Source of the DNA: Paracoccus saliphilus
Lineage (GTDB): Bacteria > Pseudomonadota > Alphaproteobacteria > Rhodobacterales > Rhodobacteraceae
DNA length: 64,000 bases
Assembly (NCBI RefSeq): GCF_028553805.1
Contig: NZ_CP067140.1
Location: 1,302,001-1,366,000 of the forward strand
Direction: 5' to 3'
Part shown: piece by piece, positions 52,473-62,121 of the stretch
Numbering within the stretch: the first letter of the stretch is position 1
Layout: every line of letters begins with the position of its first letter
Notes under the pieces: model-generated
Databases searched by the model: none
Seen by the model: only the letters and a program-made list of their open reading frames with translations
What the model was told of the DNA's origin: nothing
Program-made: the position numbers and the translations under genes

Positions 52473-53573
52473 ATGATGATCCGAGCTTTGGGAATGATGT
52501 CGGGCACCTCGCTTGACGGGGTGGACGCGGCGGTGATCGAAACCGACGGGGTTCGTATCGGTGGTTTCGGCCGCAGCGCTTTCCGCGCCTATTCGGATAA
52601 CGAGGCGGCGGCGCTGCACGCGGCGCTCGGGCGCTGGCCGGGCGAGGAAGGCGTGGCGGATGCCGCAGAGATTTCCGTGGCCAGCCATGCGGCCCTGGCG
52701 GAAGGTTTCCCCGAGGCAGAGCTGATCGGTTATCACGGCCAGACGCTTGCGCATGATCCGCAGGGGCGCGGCACCCATCAGGCCGGGGACGGGGCGGCGC
52801 TGGCGCGTGTGTCGGATCGCCCGGTTGTCTGGGATTTCCGTAGCGAGGATGTCAGGCAGGGCGGCGAGGGCGCACCGCTTGCCCCGTTCTTTCACTGGGC
52901 CTGTGCCGAATGGGCGGTCAGGGAGGGGAAGCTGCCCCCTGCGCCGGTGGCCTTCCTGAACCTTGGCGGGGTGGGCAATATCACCTGGGTGGATACCGCG
53001 TCAGCGGCGCCCGAAGCCCCCGGTGCCTGTGTCGCTTTCGATACCGGCCCGGCGAATGCGCCGATCAATGACCTGATGCGCGCGCGCCGCAGGCAGGCCA
53101 GAGACGAGGGCGGCGCGCTGGCCGCCTCTGGCAAAGCGGATCAAGGCATCGTCGCCGAATTTCTGCGGCACCCCTATTTCGATCGTCCCCCGCCCAAATC
53201 GCTGGACCGGGACCAGTTCACCGGGCTGAGCGACGCGGTGGCATCTTTGCCAGATGCCGATGCGGCGGCCACCCTGGTCGCGGCGCTGGCGGGATCGGTC
53301 GCAGCGGGAATGCGCTGGCTGCCCTCGATGCCGACCGTTCTGATGGTCTGCGGCGGTGGGCGGCATAACGGCACCATCATGCAGGCGCTCGGCACGGCCA
53401 TCGCGGCCGATGTGCGCCCGGTCGAGTCGGCGGGACTGGATGGTGACATGCTCGAGGCGCAGGCTTTCGGATGGCTGGCGGTGCGCGTGCAGCGGGGCCT
53501 GCCGATATCGGGACCAATGACCACCGGCGTGCCCGCACCGGTCTGCGGCGGACGGATCAGCCATCCGCGTTAG
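52473..53573 (+). CDS. anmK: Anhydro-N-acetylmuramic acid kinase
   Basis: 366-residue sugar kinase that opens and phosphorylates 1,6-anhydro-MurNAc during cell-wall recycling. Motifs: [20 protein letters not shown] (residues 7-26), [24 protein letters not shown] (about 89), [14 protein letters not shown] (about 155-168), [17 protein letters not shown] (about 178-194) and the C-terminal [14 protein letters not shown]. Two consecutive ATG codons at 52473 and 52476 are possible starts. A strong terminator follows at 53704. Confidence 0.95.
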   Translation: MMIRALGMMSGTSLDGVDAAVIETDGVRIGGFGRSAFRAYSDNEAAALHAALGRWPGEEGVADAAEISVASHAALAEGFPEAELIGYHGQTLAHDPQGRGTHQAGDGAALARVSDRPVVWDFRSEDVRQGGEGAPLAPFFHWACAEWAVREGKLPPAPVAFLNLGGVGNITWVDTASAAPEAPGACVAFDTGPANAPINDLMRARRRQARDEGGALAASGKADQGIVAEFLRHPYFDRPPPKSLDRDQFTGLSDAVASLPDADAAATLVAALAGSVAAGMRWLPSMPTVLMVCGGGRHNGTIMQALGTAIAADVRPVESAGLDGDMLEAQAFGWLAVRVQRGLPISGPMTTGVPAPVCGGRISHPR

Positions 53574-53703
53574 GCTCATTTTTCCGGGCTTGGGCCGCTC
53601 CTGTCGTCATGCGGTCGAAACATGTCGGGAATATGCTCTTGCGCCTGCGGGTGGCGTGAAAGGATGGCATGACCCGCCTCTCCTCCATGCGGGTGTCAAA
53701 TGG

Positions 53704-53740
53704 CATCCGCGCATTGTCCTCCGATGCGCGGATGTTTTTT
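53704..53740 (+). terminator. Rho-independent terminator after anmK
   Basis: Perfect 11-bp stem CATCCGCGCAT / ATGCGCGGATG with a 9-base loop and six T's. It separates anmK from the tRNA-Asp promoter. Confidence 0.9.
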
Positions 53741-53751
53741 CTTCAGCTATC

Positions 53752-53780
53752 TTGACGCGGCTTCACGGCCCGCTTAAACC
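53752..53780 (+). promoter_or_regulatory. Sigma-70 promoter for the tRNA-Asp genes
   Basis: TTGACG (53752) and TAAACC (53775) with a 17-bp spacer, about 40 bp before the first mature tRNA. TTGACG is a good -35 element and the placement suits a stable-RNA promoter. Confidence 0.6.
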
Positions 53781-53820
53781 CCGCTCACCCGGCGGGCGAT
53801 CAGCCGGGGAAGGTAAGTGT

Positions 53821-53897
53821 GCGGTTGTAGCTCAGTTGGTTAGAGTGCCGGCCTGTCACGCCGGAGGTCGCGGGTTCGAGCCCCGTCAACCGCGCCA
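53821..53897 (+). tRNA. tRNA-Asp (GTC), first copy
   Basis: 77 bases including encoded CCA. Acceptor GCGGTTG / CAACCGC, D-arm with AGTTGGTTA, anticodon stem CCGGC/GCCGG around loop CTGTCAC (anticodon GTC), T-loop TTCGAGC. All arms pair perfectly. Confidence 0.97.
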
Positions 53898-53924
53898 CTT
53901 TCACCCTTTCGCCCGGATATATGC

Positions 53925-54001
53925 GCGGTTGTAGCTCAGTTGGTTAGAGTGCCGGCCTGTCACGCCGGAGGTCGCGGGTTCGAGCCCCGTCAACCGCGCC
54001 A
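53925..54001 (+). tRNA. tRNA-Asp (GTC), second identical copy
   Basis: Identical in all 77 bases to the copy at 53821, separated by 27 bases. Probably one transcript processed into two tRNAs. Confidence 0.97.
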
Positions 54002-54059
54002 TTTCCCAGATGAAAGCAATGATTTCAGGGCGCTTCTGCCAGGATCAAGCCCTATGCCG

Positions 54060-55136
54060 TCAGTTTCCGGCTTTCCCGAACTGACCCGCCTTTACCATCT
54101 GCGCGAACATCTCGACGATTCCCGGCTCGACGCCGCGGTAAGTCAGCCCCAAGCCTTCGCGGGATTTGCGATTGTCCGCTTGCCAGCGATGGCCGAGATT
54201 GCGCGCGACGAAACGGCGGGTGAAGCGCTTGTCCACCAATGGTCCGACCAGCCAGAGAAGCCATTTCGGCAGTTCCCGCCGGGGCAGGGGGAAATCCTTG
54301 CCGAATCGGGGGCGCAGTGTTTCGGCGATATCGAGAAAGCTCAGCGTCTTCTCGGACAGGATATGCCGCCCGGTGGCAGGACCGAAGCCCGCAAGAATAT
54401 GCGCCATGGCGACATCGCGCACATCGACCATTCCGACCTCGAACTGCGGGACACCCGTCCTCAGGGTGCCATTGCCGAAACCCCGGATGATGTCGAAGCT
54501 TTCCGCCTTGGGCGGGGTGCCGACGGCGGGGCCGAGAATCACCGCGGGATTGATGACCGCCAGCGACCAGCGGTCCTGCGCGTCATGCATGTCCCACGCG
54601 GCTTTCTCGGCCAGCGTCTTGGAATAGGCATAGGGATTATGGGTGATGCCTGACGAGTTGTTCCAGATCTCCTCGGTCAGGATTCCGCCGGGCGCTTGCG
54701 CGCAATCGGCGACATCTCCGAAAATCGCGGCACAGGAACTCGTCAGCACGATCTTGCGAATGTCCGCGTTGCGATTGGCGGCTGCCAGCACGTGCCGCGT
54801 GCCTTCGATGGCAGGGCGGATCAGGTCGCTTTCCGGATCATCGACGGTCAGCCTGTAAGGCGAGGCGGTGTGGATCACCACCGCACAGCCCTGCATCGGC
54901 GCATCGAAGCTTTCCGCATCGGCCAGGTCGGCGGCAAAGAGCCTGAGTTCGCCCGGTTTCCCCGTAGCCATGTCGCGCAGCGCCGCCGCCTTGGCGCTGT
55001 CGGGATCGCGCACCGTCGCGTGAACTGTCAGGCCGAGTTCCAGCAGATCATGCAGGATCCAGCTTGCGAGATAGCCGGTTGCCCCTGTCAACATGACCGG
55101 AACGTTCCGGTCCATATCCAGATCCTGGTAATTCAT
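54060..55136 (-). CDS. NAD(P)-dependent epimerase/reductase (dihydroflavonol reductase-like SDR)
   Basis: 358-residue extended short-chain dehydrogenase. Cofactor motif VMLTGATGYLASWIL (about 14-28), HTASPYRLTVDDPE, KIVLTSSCAAIFGD (catalytic Ser, about 127), and catalytic NPYAYSKTLAEKAAWD (Tyr-x3-Lys, about 165-176). The TVRDPDSAK after the second strand favours NADPH. It resembles dihydroflavonol-4-reductase-type enzymes acting on aldehydes or ketones; the natural substrate is not evident. Monocistronic, convergent with the tRNAs. Confidence 0.85.
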   Translation of the reverse strand: MNYQDLDMDRNVPVMLTGATGYLASWILHDLLELGLTVHATVRDPDSAKAAALRDMATGKPGELRLFAADLADAESFDAPMQGCAVVIHTASPYRLTVDDPESDLIRPAIEGTRHVLAAANRNADIRKIVLTSSCAAIFGDVADCAQAPGGILTEEIWNNSSGITHNPYAYSKTLAEKAAWDMHDAQDRWSLAVINPAVILGPAVGTPPKAESFDIIRGFGNGTLRTGVPQFEVGMVDVRDVAMAHILAGFGPATGRHILSEKTLSFLDIAETLRPRFGKDFPLPRRELPKWLLWLVGPLVDKRFTRRFVARNLGHRWQADNRKSREGLGLTYRGVEPGIVEMFAQMVKAGQFGKAGN

Positions 55137-55238
55137 CCTGCCTCCGGGCGTGATCGCGGTCGCACGAGCGATTAGAACACGGGCGGCGGCAGGATGGAAA
55201 TGAACCCTTTGTCTGCTTCGTCGGGAAGCCGTGCAGGA

Positions 55239-55706
55239 TCAGCCGCGCTCGACCCGGCAGTGAAAGCAGTTGTTGCTGGCCGAGCGGATATGGATGAAGG
55301 CGATCTCGTCCCGTGCGAAAAGCTCTTTGCACCTGTCCTCGATCTCGCCGGTCGGTGTCACGGCTCCCGTGCCATAGACGATCCGCTCATCTGCCGAGTA
55401 TCCGCGGACGATATATTGTTCCGACGCCAGAAAGCGCTTGGGAAAGTCGGGTCCGCCCGCGACGCAATCCTGAGCACACAGAAAGATCGGACCGGTCTCG
55501 GTATAGGGGTTCAGCCCCTTGAACGGGCGATGCGCGGCGATCAGGTAAGGTTGGCCCGCCGGAACCTGGTCGAGGCAGTGGCGGCAAGGGGTGCCGCTGC
55601 CGGTCGAGGTTTCCACTCGTTCGGGCGCAAGCTCGTAGGCGTCGGGGAAGCCGTCACGCCAGGCTTGGGCGGTATCGGACGGAATGGGGCAAAAACGGAT
55701 CTGCAT
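55239..55706 (-). CDS. DUF1203 family protein
   Basis: 155-residue protein of the DUF1203 family. Family look: N-terminal IRFCPIPSDTAQAWRDG, a CxxC pair in SGTPCRHCLDQVPAGQPYLI (about 40-44), YTETGPIFLC, and the C-terminal IHIRSASNNCFHCRVERG with another CxxC. The cysteine pairs suggest metal binding, but no activity is established for the family. It stands alone between the reductase and proA. Confidence 0.85.
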   Translation of the reverse strand: MQIRFCPIPSDTAQAWRDGFPDAYELAPERVETSTGSGTPCRHCLDQVPAGQPYLIAAHRPFKGLNPYTETGPIFLCAQDCVAGGPDFPKRFLASEQYIVRGYSADERIVYGTGAVTPTGEIEDRCKELFARDEIAFIHIRSASNNCFHCRVERG

Positions 55707-55806
55707 TTCGGGACTCCTGTTTCGATGCGAAAATGGTTATGCAGGGGGCTCGGAATATTGGGGCGCTGAAATCGGGCGTTTCATTCGATAAACGGAGTCA
55801 TGGGCG

Positions 55807-57072
55807 ATGAAGGACATGGTCGAAGCTGATGCATTGATTGCGAAGATGGGCGACGCCGCGCGTGCCGCCGCAGTCGAGCTGGCACAGGCCCCGGCTGAGC
55901 GGAAATACGCGGCGCTGATCGGCGCGGCCCATGAAATCCGCAATCGCCTGCCCGAGATCCTCGAAGCCAATGCAAGCGACCTTGAGTTCGGGCGCGAAAA
56001 GGGGCTGTCCGACGCGATGATGGACCGGCTGCGGCTGGACGAGGACCGGCTGCGCGGCATCGAGGACGGCCTGCGCGCCGTGGCCGAGCAGCGCGACCCG
56101 GTGGGCGAGGTCATCACCGAATGGGACCGTCCGACCGGGCTGCATATTCAGCGCGTACGCACGCCCATCGGAGTGATCGGGGTGATCTATGAAAGCCGCC
56201 CGAACGTGACTGCTGATGCCGGCGCGCTGGCGCTGAAATCCGGCAATGCGGTGATCTTGCGCGGCGGCTCGGAAAGCCTGCATTCATCGAAGGCGATCCA
56301 TGGCTGCATGGTCGAGGGGCTGCGTCAGGCGGGCTTGCCCGAGGCATCGATCCAGCTTGTGCCGACGCGCGACCGGGCGGCGGTCAGCGCCATGCTGGGC
56401 GCGCAAGGGCTCATCGATGTGATCATCCCGCGCGGCGGCAAGGGGTTGGTCGGGCTTGTCCAGCGCGAGGCACGGGTGCCGGTTTTCGCGCATCTGGAAG
56501 GCATCTGTCATATCTATGTGGACCGCGATGCCGATCCCGAGATGACGCGGCAGGTGGTGCTGAACGCCAAGACGCGGCGCACCGGCATCTGCGGCGCGGC
56601 CGAATGCCTGCTGATCGACTGGCAGTTCTATACGAAACACGGGGCTGCGGTGATCGAGGATTTGCTCGCCGCCGGTGTCGAGGTTCGCGCCGAGGGCGAG
56701 TTGGCGAAAATCCCCGGCACGACCAAGGCGCAACCCGACGATTTCGGGCGCGAGTTCCTGGACATGATCATTGCCGCGAAGCTGGTCGATGGCGTGGATG
56801 AGGCCATCGCGCATATCCGCCATTTCGGCAGCCAGCACACCGAATCGATCCTGACCGAAAGCGATGCCACCGCCGACCGCTTCTTTGCCGGTCTCGACAG
56901 TGCGATCCTGATGCGCAACGCCTCGACTCAATTCGCCGATGGCGGAGAGTTCGGCATGGGTGCCGAGATCGGCATCGCCACGGGCAAGCTGCATGCGCGC
57001 GGCCCGGTGGGGGCGGAACAACTGACCAGCTTCAAATACCTGGTCACGGGGCAGGGCACGGTCCGGGACTGA
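55807..57072 (+). CDS. proA: Gamma-glutamyl phosphate reductase
   Basis: 421-residue NADPH-dependent reductase in proline synthesis. Motifs: [21 protein letters not shown] (about 112-132), [12 protein letters not shown] (about 144), [21 protein letters not shown] (about 201-221), the catalytic cysteine in [17 protein letters not shown] (about 253-269), and [22 protein letters not shown] near the C-terminus. The usual partner proB is not upstream, so it is unlinked here. A 7-bp hairpin lies between it and the convergent chpT. Confidence 0.96.
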   Translation: MKDMVEADALIAKMGDAARAAAVELAQAPAERKYAALIGAAHEIRNRLPEILEANASDLEFGREKGLSDAMMDRLRLDEDRLRGIEDGLRAVAEQRDPVGEVITEWDRPTGLHIQRVRTPIGVIGVIYESRPNVTADAGALALKSGNAVILRGGSESLHSSKAIHGCMVEGLRQAGLPEASIQLVPTRDRAAVSAMLGAQGLIDVIIPRGGKGLVGLVQREARVPVFAHLEGICHIYVDRDADPEMTRQVVLNAKTRRTGICGAAECLLIDWQFYTKHGAAVIEDLLAAGVEVRAEGELAKIPGTTKAQPDDFGREFLDMIIAAKLVDGVDEAIAHIRHFGSQHTESILTESDATADRFFAGLDSAILMRNASTQFADGGEFGMGAEIGIATGKLHARGPVGAEQLTSFKYLVTGQGTVRD

Positions 57073-57107
57073 GCCTGTCTCGCTCGCCGCCGGTAAACGG
57101 GAAGAGG

Positions 57108-57126
57108 CGGGCGGATGATCCGCCCG
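57108..57126. terminator. Hairpin between convergent proA and chpT
   Basis: CGGGCGG / CCGCCCG stem with a 5-base loop in the 57-bp gap. No T-run, symmetrical enough to act on either strand. Confidence 0.45.
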
Positions 57127-57129
57127 TGC

Positions 57130-57762
57130 TCAGAACGTGATTTCGGCGCTTTTCCCGTTGAGTTTCCAGTGGATTGTGCGACCGGCTTCCGCTGCGGCCT
57201 CGGGCAGCAATGCGAATTGCACCTCGGAAGGGGCGGGGGTGCGTTCAGGGATCGTGCCGGAGTAATCGAGCCATGACCACAGGGCATTATCGGGGCGCAT
57301 CTGCTCGCCCTGTGCCATGAGCTTCCAGCCCGCGGGGCCGTGCAGCAGTGAAACCCGCCCTTTTCGCGGCACGGCGTGCTCGATGCACATCATCGCCAGA
57401 ATGACCATGCGGATCTCGATGCGGGGAAAGGTGCCATAGGCAATCAGTTCAACCTGAAATTGCCGCTGCTCGGCCATTCCCTCGATCAGTTTCTCGAGAT
57501 CGGCGCGGGTGATGTGCTGGCTGTTGCCCGCAGGACCAAAGGCTATCCGGAATGCTTGAATGCGATTTCGCGCCGCATTGACCGATTCCGCGATCAGCCG
57601 CATCTCGGGCGTCTTCGTTAGGCCGGAAAATTCGTCCGACAATTCAAGCAGTTCGATGCCGTTCCCTATCGCGCCAAGCGGTGACACGAGATCATGGCAC
57701 AACCGTGACCCGACCAGTGCGGCCAGTTGGCGGGGATCGATACGCATTGTATGGGCACTCAT
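57130..57762 (-). CDS. chpT: Histidine phosphotransferase ChpT
   Basis: 210-residue ChpT, the phosphotransfer protein that in alphaproteobacteria passes phosphate from CckA to CtrA and CpdR. The phospho-accepting histidine is in SRLCHDLVSPLGAIGNGIELL (about residues 18-38), followed by a two-helix dimer bundle and a degenerate HATPase-like C-terminal half (IRMVILAMMCIEHAVPRKG) that no longer binds ATP. In Rhodobacteraceae this relay controls motility and gene transfer agents. Divergent from a DUF3553 gene with 38 bp between starts. Confidence 0.9.
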   Translation of the reverse strand: MSAHTMRIDPRQLAALVGSRLCHDLVSPLGAIGNGIELLELSDEFSGLTKTPEMRLIAESVNAARNRIQAFRIAFGPAGNSQHITRADLEKLIEGMAEQRQFQVELIAYGTFPRIEIRMVILAMMCIEHAVPRKGRVSLLHGPAGWKLMAQGEQMRPDNALWSWLDYSGTIPERTPAPSEVQFALLPEAAAEAGRTIHWKLNGKSAEITF

Positions 57763-57800
57763 GAAAACATACCTTTTGAACGTGGTATCAGGGGTTGGAT

Positions 57801-57980
57801 ATGAATGAATTGCTCGAGCCAGGCATGATCGTGCGCCATCCCGGAGCGCCGGAATGGGGCGAGGGGCAGGTGCAATCCCGCATCGGCGACCGCATCACGG
57901 TGAATTTTGCCGAGGCCGGCAAGCAGGTGATCGATGGCAAGCGCGTTACGCTCGAGATCCTGCGCTGGAACGAATCGTAA
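57801..57980 (+). CDS. DUF3553 family small protein
   Basis: 59-residue protein: MNELLEPGMIVRHPGAPEWG followed by EGQVQSRIGDRITVNFAEAG and VTLEILRW, the DUF3553 SH3-like pattern also found as a tail on UvrD-type helicases. ATG at 57801 has AGGGG at the right distance; a TTG two codons upstream is possible. It adjoins chpT head to head. Function unknown. Confidence 0.85.
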   Translation: MNELLEPGMIVRHPGAPEWGEGQVQSRIGDRITVNFAEAGKQVIDGKRVTLEILRWNES

Positions 57981-58132
57981 GGTTTCATGGTCAGCATGAT
58001 ACAATTTAAAGTTGTTAACTGCCGGTAAATAGCTTCCTCTGCTTGTAACCGATTTGCGCAAATGGTTGCAATGCGACATTTGCGCACTTAGACAATCGGT
58101 CCAAGCTCACCTCCGCAATCCCGGCAGGCCCG

Positions 58133-58915
58133 ATGAAATCCGACCCGTCCTATTTCGATATCCGCATCGCAACCTGCGAGCGTGATCTGCAAGCGGCTCA
58201 ACGCCTGCGTTACCGGGTCTTTGTCGAGGAACTGGGCGGCGACGGTGCCCTGGTCGATCACGAGAAACGGCTGGAACGCGATGAATTCGATCCGGTTGTC
58301 GATCATCTCTGCCTGATCGACACGAGGCGCTCGCCCGAGGAGCTGGATCATGTCGTGGGTGTCTATCGCCTGCTGCCGGGGCTGCGGGCCGAGGAGTTCG
58401 GGCGGTTCTATTGCGATGGCGAATATGACCTGACGAAGCTGCGCGGATCCGGGCGGTCGCTTCTGGAACTGGGCCGGTCCTGCGTCGATGCCGCCTATCG
58501 CGGTGGTTCGGGGATGTTCCTGCTGTGGAATGCCCTTGCCGATTACGTGCTGGATCTGCGGGTCGAGTTGCTATTCGGCGTGGCCAGCTTTCATGGCACC
58601 GATACGCAGGCGCTGGCGCCTTCGCTCAGCTGGCTGCATCACAATCACCTGGCCGCCGAAGCGCTGCGTCCCAAGGCCCTGCCAGAGGGCTATCAGCCGA
58701 TGGACCTGATCCCCGCCGAGAACCTGGAGCGGCGCGAGGCGCTGATCGGCATGCCGGCATTGATCAAGGCCTATCTGAGGCTTGGCGGACGTGTCGGCGA
58801 TGGGGCCTATATCGACCGCGATTTCAACACCACGGATGTGTTCCTGCTCATGGATACGGCGGCGATGTCAGAAAAGCACCGGAAATTCTACGAAGGCCGT
58901 TGGCAGGGACAATGA
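58133..58915 (+). CDS. olsB: Ornithine N-acyltransferase OlsB
   Basis: 260-residue GNAT-fold enzyme that transfers a 3-hydroxyacyl group from ACP to ornithine, giving lyso-ornithine lipid. Family motifs: ERDLQAAQRLRYRVFVEELGGDGA (about 16-39), DEFDPVVDHLCLID, VVGVYRLLPGLRA, ELGRSCVDAAYRGGSGMFLLWNAL (about 114-137) and LFGVASFHGTD. It overlaps olsA by 4 bases, the standard olsBA operon that supplies phosphorus-free membrane lipids. Confidence 0.95.
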   Translation: MKSDPSYFDIRIATCERDLQAAQRLRYRVFVEELGGDGALVDHEKRLERDEFDPVVDHLCLIDTRRSPEELDHVVGVYRLLPGLRAEEFGRFYCDGEYDLTKLRGSGRSLLELGRSCVDAAYRGGSGMFLLWNALADYVLDLRVELLFGVASFHGTDTQALAPSLSWLHHNHLAAEALRPKALPEGYQPMDLIPAENLERREALIGMPALIKAYLRLGGRVGDGAYIDRDFNTTDVFLLMDTAAMSEKHRKFYEGRWQGQ

Positions 58916-59796
58916 ACGAGACCCGCGTCTCACCGACTGACCCCCGCCGGGATGGAACGACCTGGCGCGAGGGCAAAGCCCCTGAATTGCCGCGCCCGAA
59001 GGGGATCGGCGGCTGGTGGCGGGTGATCCGGCGCGGCCTGCCCGCGATTCTGATCCTGCTGATCGGTGTGATCCTGATCCTGCCCCTGCGGGGTATCGAA
59101 AAACTGTTCCACGGCCCCCGCCGCCCATGGAGCGGTCCGCATGTGCAGATGGTATGCCGGCTCGTGCTGTTCTGCATCGGTTTGCGTTGGCGGCGAGAGG
59201 GGCAGGCGCTGCGCGGTCCCGGCGCGATCGTGGCGAATCATTCGAGCTGGCTGGACATACTGACGATGAATGCCGCCCTGCCGGTATTCTTCGTCTCCAA
59301 GGCCGAAGTGCGCGGCTGGCCGGGCATCAATATCTTGACTACCGTCACCAATACGCATTTCGTCATCCGCGACCCGAAATTCGCCCGCGCGCAGGCCGAG
59401 GAATTCGCCGCTCGCATCCGGGCCGGGCACCGGTTGTTGTTCTTTCCCGAGGGCACTTCGACCGATGGCCGCAGGGTGCTGCCCTTCAAACCGACGCTGT
59501 TCCAGGGCTTTCTCGATCCCGAGCTGCCCGATGCCCTGGCGATCCAGCCGATGAGTGTCACCTATCATGCGCCCGAGGGCAGCGATCCGCGTTTTTACGG
59601 CTGGTGGGGCGATATGGCCCTGGCCGATCACCTGCTGGCGGTGCTGTCTGCGCCGCGACAGGGCCGTGTCGAGGTAAAGCTGCACAGGCCGGTTCCCGTC
59701 GCGGGCGAGACCCGCAAGACATTGGCTGCAAAGACCCGAGAATCGGTGCGGAATGGACTTGATACGGCACTGCTCGAATCCGATAATCGGGGTTGA
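58912..59796 (+). CDS. olsA: Lyso-ornithine lipid O-acyltransferase OlsA
   Basis: 294-residue membrane-bound PlsC-family acyltransferase completing ornithine lipid. One membrane segment at about residues 45-62 (AILILLIGVILILPL). Catalytic HX4D motif is IVANHSSWLDIL (about 104-115); the substrate motif is FFPEGTSTDGRRVLPFK (about 178-194). It begins inside the olsB stop (ATGA). PlsC activity on lysophosphatidate is also possible for the family; the operon favours OlsA. Confidence 0.92.
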   Translation: MNETRVSPTDPRRDGTTWREGKAPELPRPKGIGGWWRVIRRGLPAILILLIGVILILPLRGIEKLFHGPRRPWSGPHVQMVCRLVLFCIGLRWRREGQALRGPGAIVANHSSWLDILTMNAALPVFFVSKAEVRGWPGINILTTVTNTHFVIRDPKFARAQAEEFAARIRAGHRLLFFPEGTSTDGRRVLPFKPTLFQGFLDPELPDALAIQPMSVTYHAPEGSDPRFYGWWGDMALADHLLAVLSAPRQGRVEVKLHRPVPVAGETRKTLAAKTRESVRNGLDTALLESDNRG

Positions 59797-59809
59797 TGCC
59801 GCCACGCTT

Positions 59810-59825
59810 CAACTATATATTGTAT
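59810..59825. promoter_or_regulatory. NrdR-like box upstream of nrdJ
   Basis: CAACTATATATTGTAT matches 13 of 16 positions of the NrdR box consensus (acaCwAtATaTwGtgt), 32 bp before the nrdJ start. NrdR is encoded at 7.7 kb in this window. Many targets have two boxes about three turns apart; I do not see a second. Confidence 0.65.
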
Positions 59826-59856
59826 TTCCCTCTCTTAACGCCACTAAGGATGCCCG

Positions 59857-62121
59857 ATGACCCGCTTTGCCGCCCCCATCGCCGAACAGATCTGGGACAT
59901 GAAATACCGGATGAAGGGCGCCGATGGGCAGCCGGTGGATGCATCGGTCGAGGATAGCTGGCGCCGGGTCGCCCGCGATCTGGCGCGGGTCGAGAAGGAA
60001 CCGGCGAAATGGGAAGAGCGTTTCTATGCTGCGCTCGAGGATTTCAAGTTCCTGCCGGCAGGCCGTATCCTAGCCGGGGCAGGGACGGGGCGTGCGGTCA
60101 CGCTGTTCAACTGCTTTGTCATGGGCACCATCCCCGACAATATGGGCGGTATCTTCGAGATGCTGAAAGAGGCCGCGCTGACCATGCAGCAGGGCGGCGG
60201 GATCGGCTATGATTTCAGCACCATCCGCCCGCGCGGGGCCGAGGTGAAGGGCGTGGCCGCCGATGCCTCCGGTCCGCTGAGCTTCATGGATGTCTGGGAC
60301 GCGATGTGCCACACGATCATGTCGGCGGGCAGCCGCCGTGGCGCGATGATGGCGACGATGCGCTGCGATCACCCCGATATCGAACAATTCATCGAGGCCA
60401 AGCAGGACAGCGCAAGACTGCGCATGTTCAACCTGTCGGTTCTTGTGACGGATGATTTCATGGAGGCCGTGAAGGCCGACGGTCCATGGGAACTGAAATT
60501 CGACGGCAAGGTCTATCACACCCTGCAGGCGCGTGATCTGTGGAATCGCATCATGCGCGCGACCTATGATTATGCCGAGCCGGGGGTGATTTTCATCGAC
60601 CGGATTAACCAGGCCAATAACCTGCATTACGCCGAGACCATTTCGGCCACCAATCCCTGCGGCGAGCAGCCACTGCCGCCCTATGGCGCCTGCCTGTTGG
60701 GCTCGATCAACCTCGCGCGGTTGGTGGCCGACCCGTTCACGGATGCGGCCCGGCTGGACAAGGATGCGCTGGACGATCTGGTGCGCACCGCCGTGCGGAT
60801 GATGGATAACGTGGTGGATGCCTCGAAATTCCCGCTGGACCAGCAGGCAGCCGAGGCGCAGGCCAAGCGCCGGATCGGGCTGGGCGTGACCGGGCTGGCC
60901 GATGCGCTGCTGATGCTGGGCCTGCGCTATGGCGCGGCGGATGCGGTCGAACAGACCCGCAAATGGATGAAGGCGATTGCCCACTCGGCCTATCAGGCAT
61001 CGAGCGATCTGGCCCGCGAGAAGGGGGCATTCCCGCTTTTCGATGCGGATGAATTCCTGAAATCCGGCTTCATGTCGCAGATGGACGCGGATTTGCGCGA
61101 CTCCATCGCCAAGCATGGTGTCCGCAACGCGCTTCTGACCTCGATTGCGCCCACGGGGACGATCAGCCTCTATGCCGGGAATGTCTCGTCGGGGATCGAG
61201 CCGGTCTTTGCCTATGCCTATAGCCGCAAGGTGCTGCAAAAGGACGGCTCGCGGACCGAGGAAGAGGTCGTGGATTACGCCGTGCAGATGTGGCGCGATC
61301 TGCATGGCGATGCGCCCCTGCCGGATCATTTCGTCAATGCCCAGACCCTCGCGCCCAAGGATCACGTCGCCATGCAGGCGGCGGCGCAGGAATGGGTGGA
61401 CAGTTCGATCTCGAAGACCATCAACTGCCCCGAGGATATCTCCTTCGAGGAATTCAAGGATGTCTATCTCTCGGCATGGGACCTGGGCTGCAAGGGCTGC
61501 ACCACCTATCGCCCGAACGAGGTGACCGGCTCGGTCCTGTCGATCTCGGAAAAGACCGAGGACGCACCCGAGGCCGATCAGGGCGCCGATGTGGTCTATC
61601 TGACCGAACCGCTGGACCGGCCTGCCGCGCTTGAGGGCACGACCTACAAGCTGAAATGGCCGGGCAGCGAGCACGCCATCTATATCACCGTCAACGACAT
61701 CGTTCAGGGCGGCCACCGGCGGCCATTTGAAGTGTTCATCAATTCCAAGAACATGGAGCATTTCGCCTGGACTGTCGCCCTGACGCGGATGATCTCGGCG
61801 GTGTTCCGGCGCGGTGGAGACGTGTCCTTCGTGGTCGAGGAACTGAAAGCGGTCTTCGATCCGCGTGGTGGAGCATGGATGCAGGGGCGCTATGTTCCCT
61901 CGATCCTTGCCGCCATCGGCAGCGTGATCGAACGGCACATGATTTCGACCGGCTTTCTGGAAGGCGAAGGGCTTGGCTTGAAATCGGATCCGCAGGCCGA
62001 GGTCATGGCCGTGGGCGAACGCCCGCGCGGTCCCGCCTGCCCAAGCTGCGGCCAATATGGAATGCGCATGGTCGAGGGCTGCATGACCTGTCCAAGCTGT
62101 GGCCATTCCAAATGCGGGTGA
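59857..62121 (+). CDS. nrdJ: Adenosylcobalamin-dependent (class II) ribonucleotide reductase
   Basis: 754-residue class II reductase making deoxyribonucleotides with coenzyme B12. Landmarks: LARVEKEPAKWEERFYAALE at the N-terminus, active-site region FNCFVMGTIPDN and QQGGGIGYDFSTIRPRG (about 85-130), TNPCGEQPLPPYGACLLGSINL with a catalytic cysteine (about 266-287), SIAPTGTISLYAGNVSSGIEP (about 430-450), and a cysteine-rich tail with two CPSCG motifs (about 728 and 746). Start 59857 is 60 bp after olsA; the gap has an NrdR-like box. Confidence 0.96.
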   Translation: MTRFAAPIAEQIWDMKYRMKGADGQPVDASVEDSWRRVARDLARVEKEPAKWEERFYAALEDFKFLPAGRILAGAGTGRAVTLFNCFVMGTIPDNMGGIFEMLKEAALTMQQGGGIGYDFSTIRPRGAEVKGVAADASGPLSFMDVWDAMCHTIMSAGSRRGAMMATMRCDHPDIEQFIEAKQDSARLRMFNLSVLVTDDFMEAVKADGPWELKFDGKVYHTLQARDLWNRIMRATYDYAEPGVIFIDRINQANNLHYAETISATNPCGEQPLPPYGACLLGSINLARLVADPFTDAARLDKDALDDLVRTAVRMMDNVVDASKFPLDQQAAEAQAKRRIGLGVTGLADALLMLGLRYGAADAVEQTRKWMKAIAHSAYQASSDLAREKGAFPLFDADEFLKSGFMSQMDADLRDSIAKHGVRNALLTSIAPTGTISLYAGNVSSGIEPVFAYAYSRKVLQKDGSRTEEEVVDYAVQMWRDLHGDAPLPDHFVNAQTLAPKDHVAMQAAAQEWVDSSISKTINCPEDISFEEFKDVYLSAWDLGCKGCTTYRPNEVTGSVLSISEKTEDAPEADQGADVVYLTEPLDRPAALEGTTYKLKWPGSEHAIYITVNDIVQGGHRRPFEVFINSKNMEHFAWTVALTRMISAVFRRGGDVSFVVEELKAVFDPRGGAWMQGRYVPSILAAIGSVIERHMISTGFLEGEGLGLKSDPQAEVMAVGERPRGPACPSCGQYGMRMVEGCMTCPSCGHSKCG

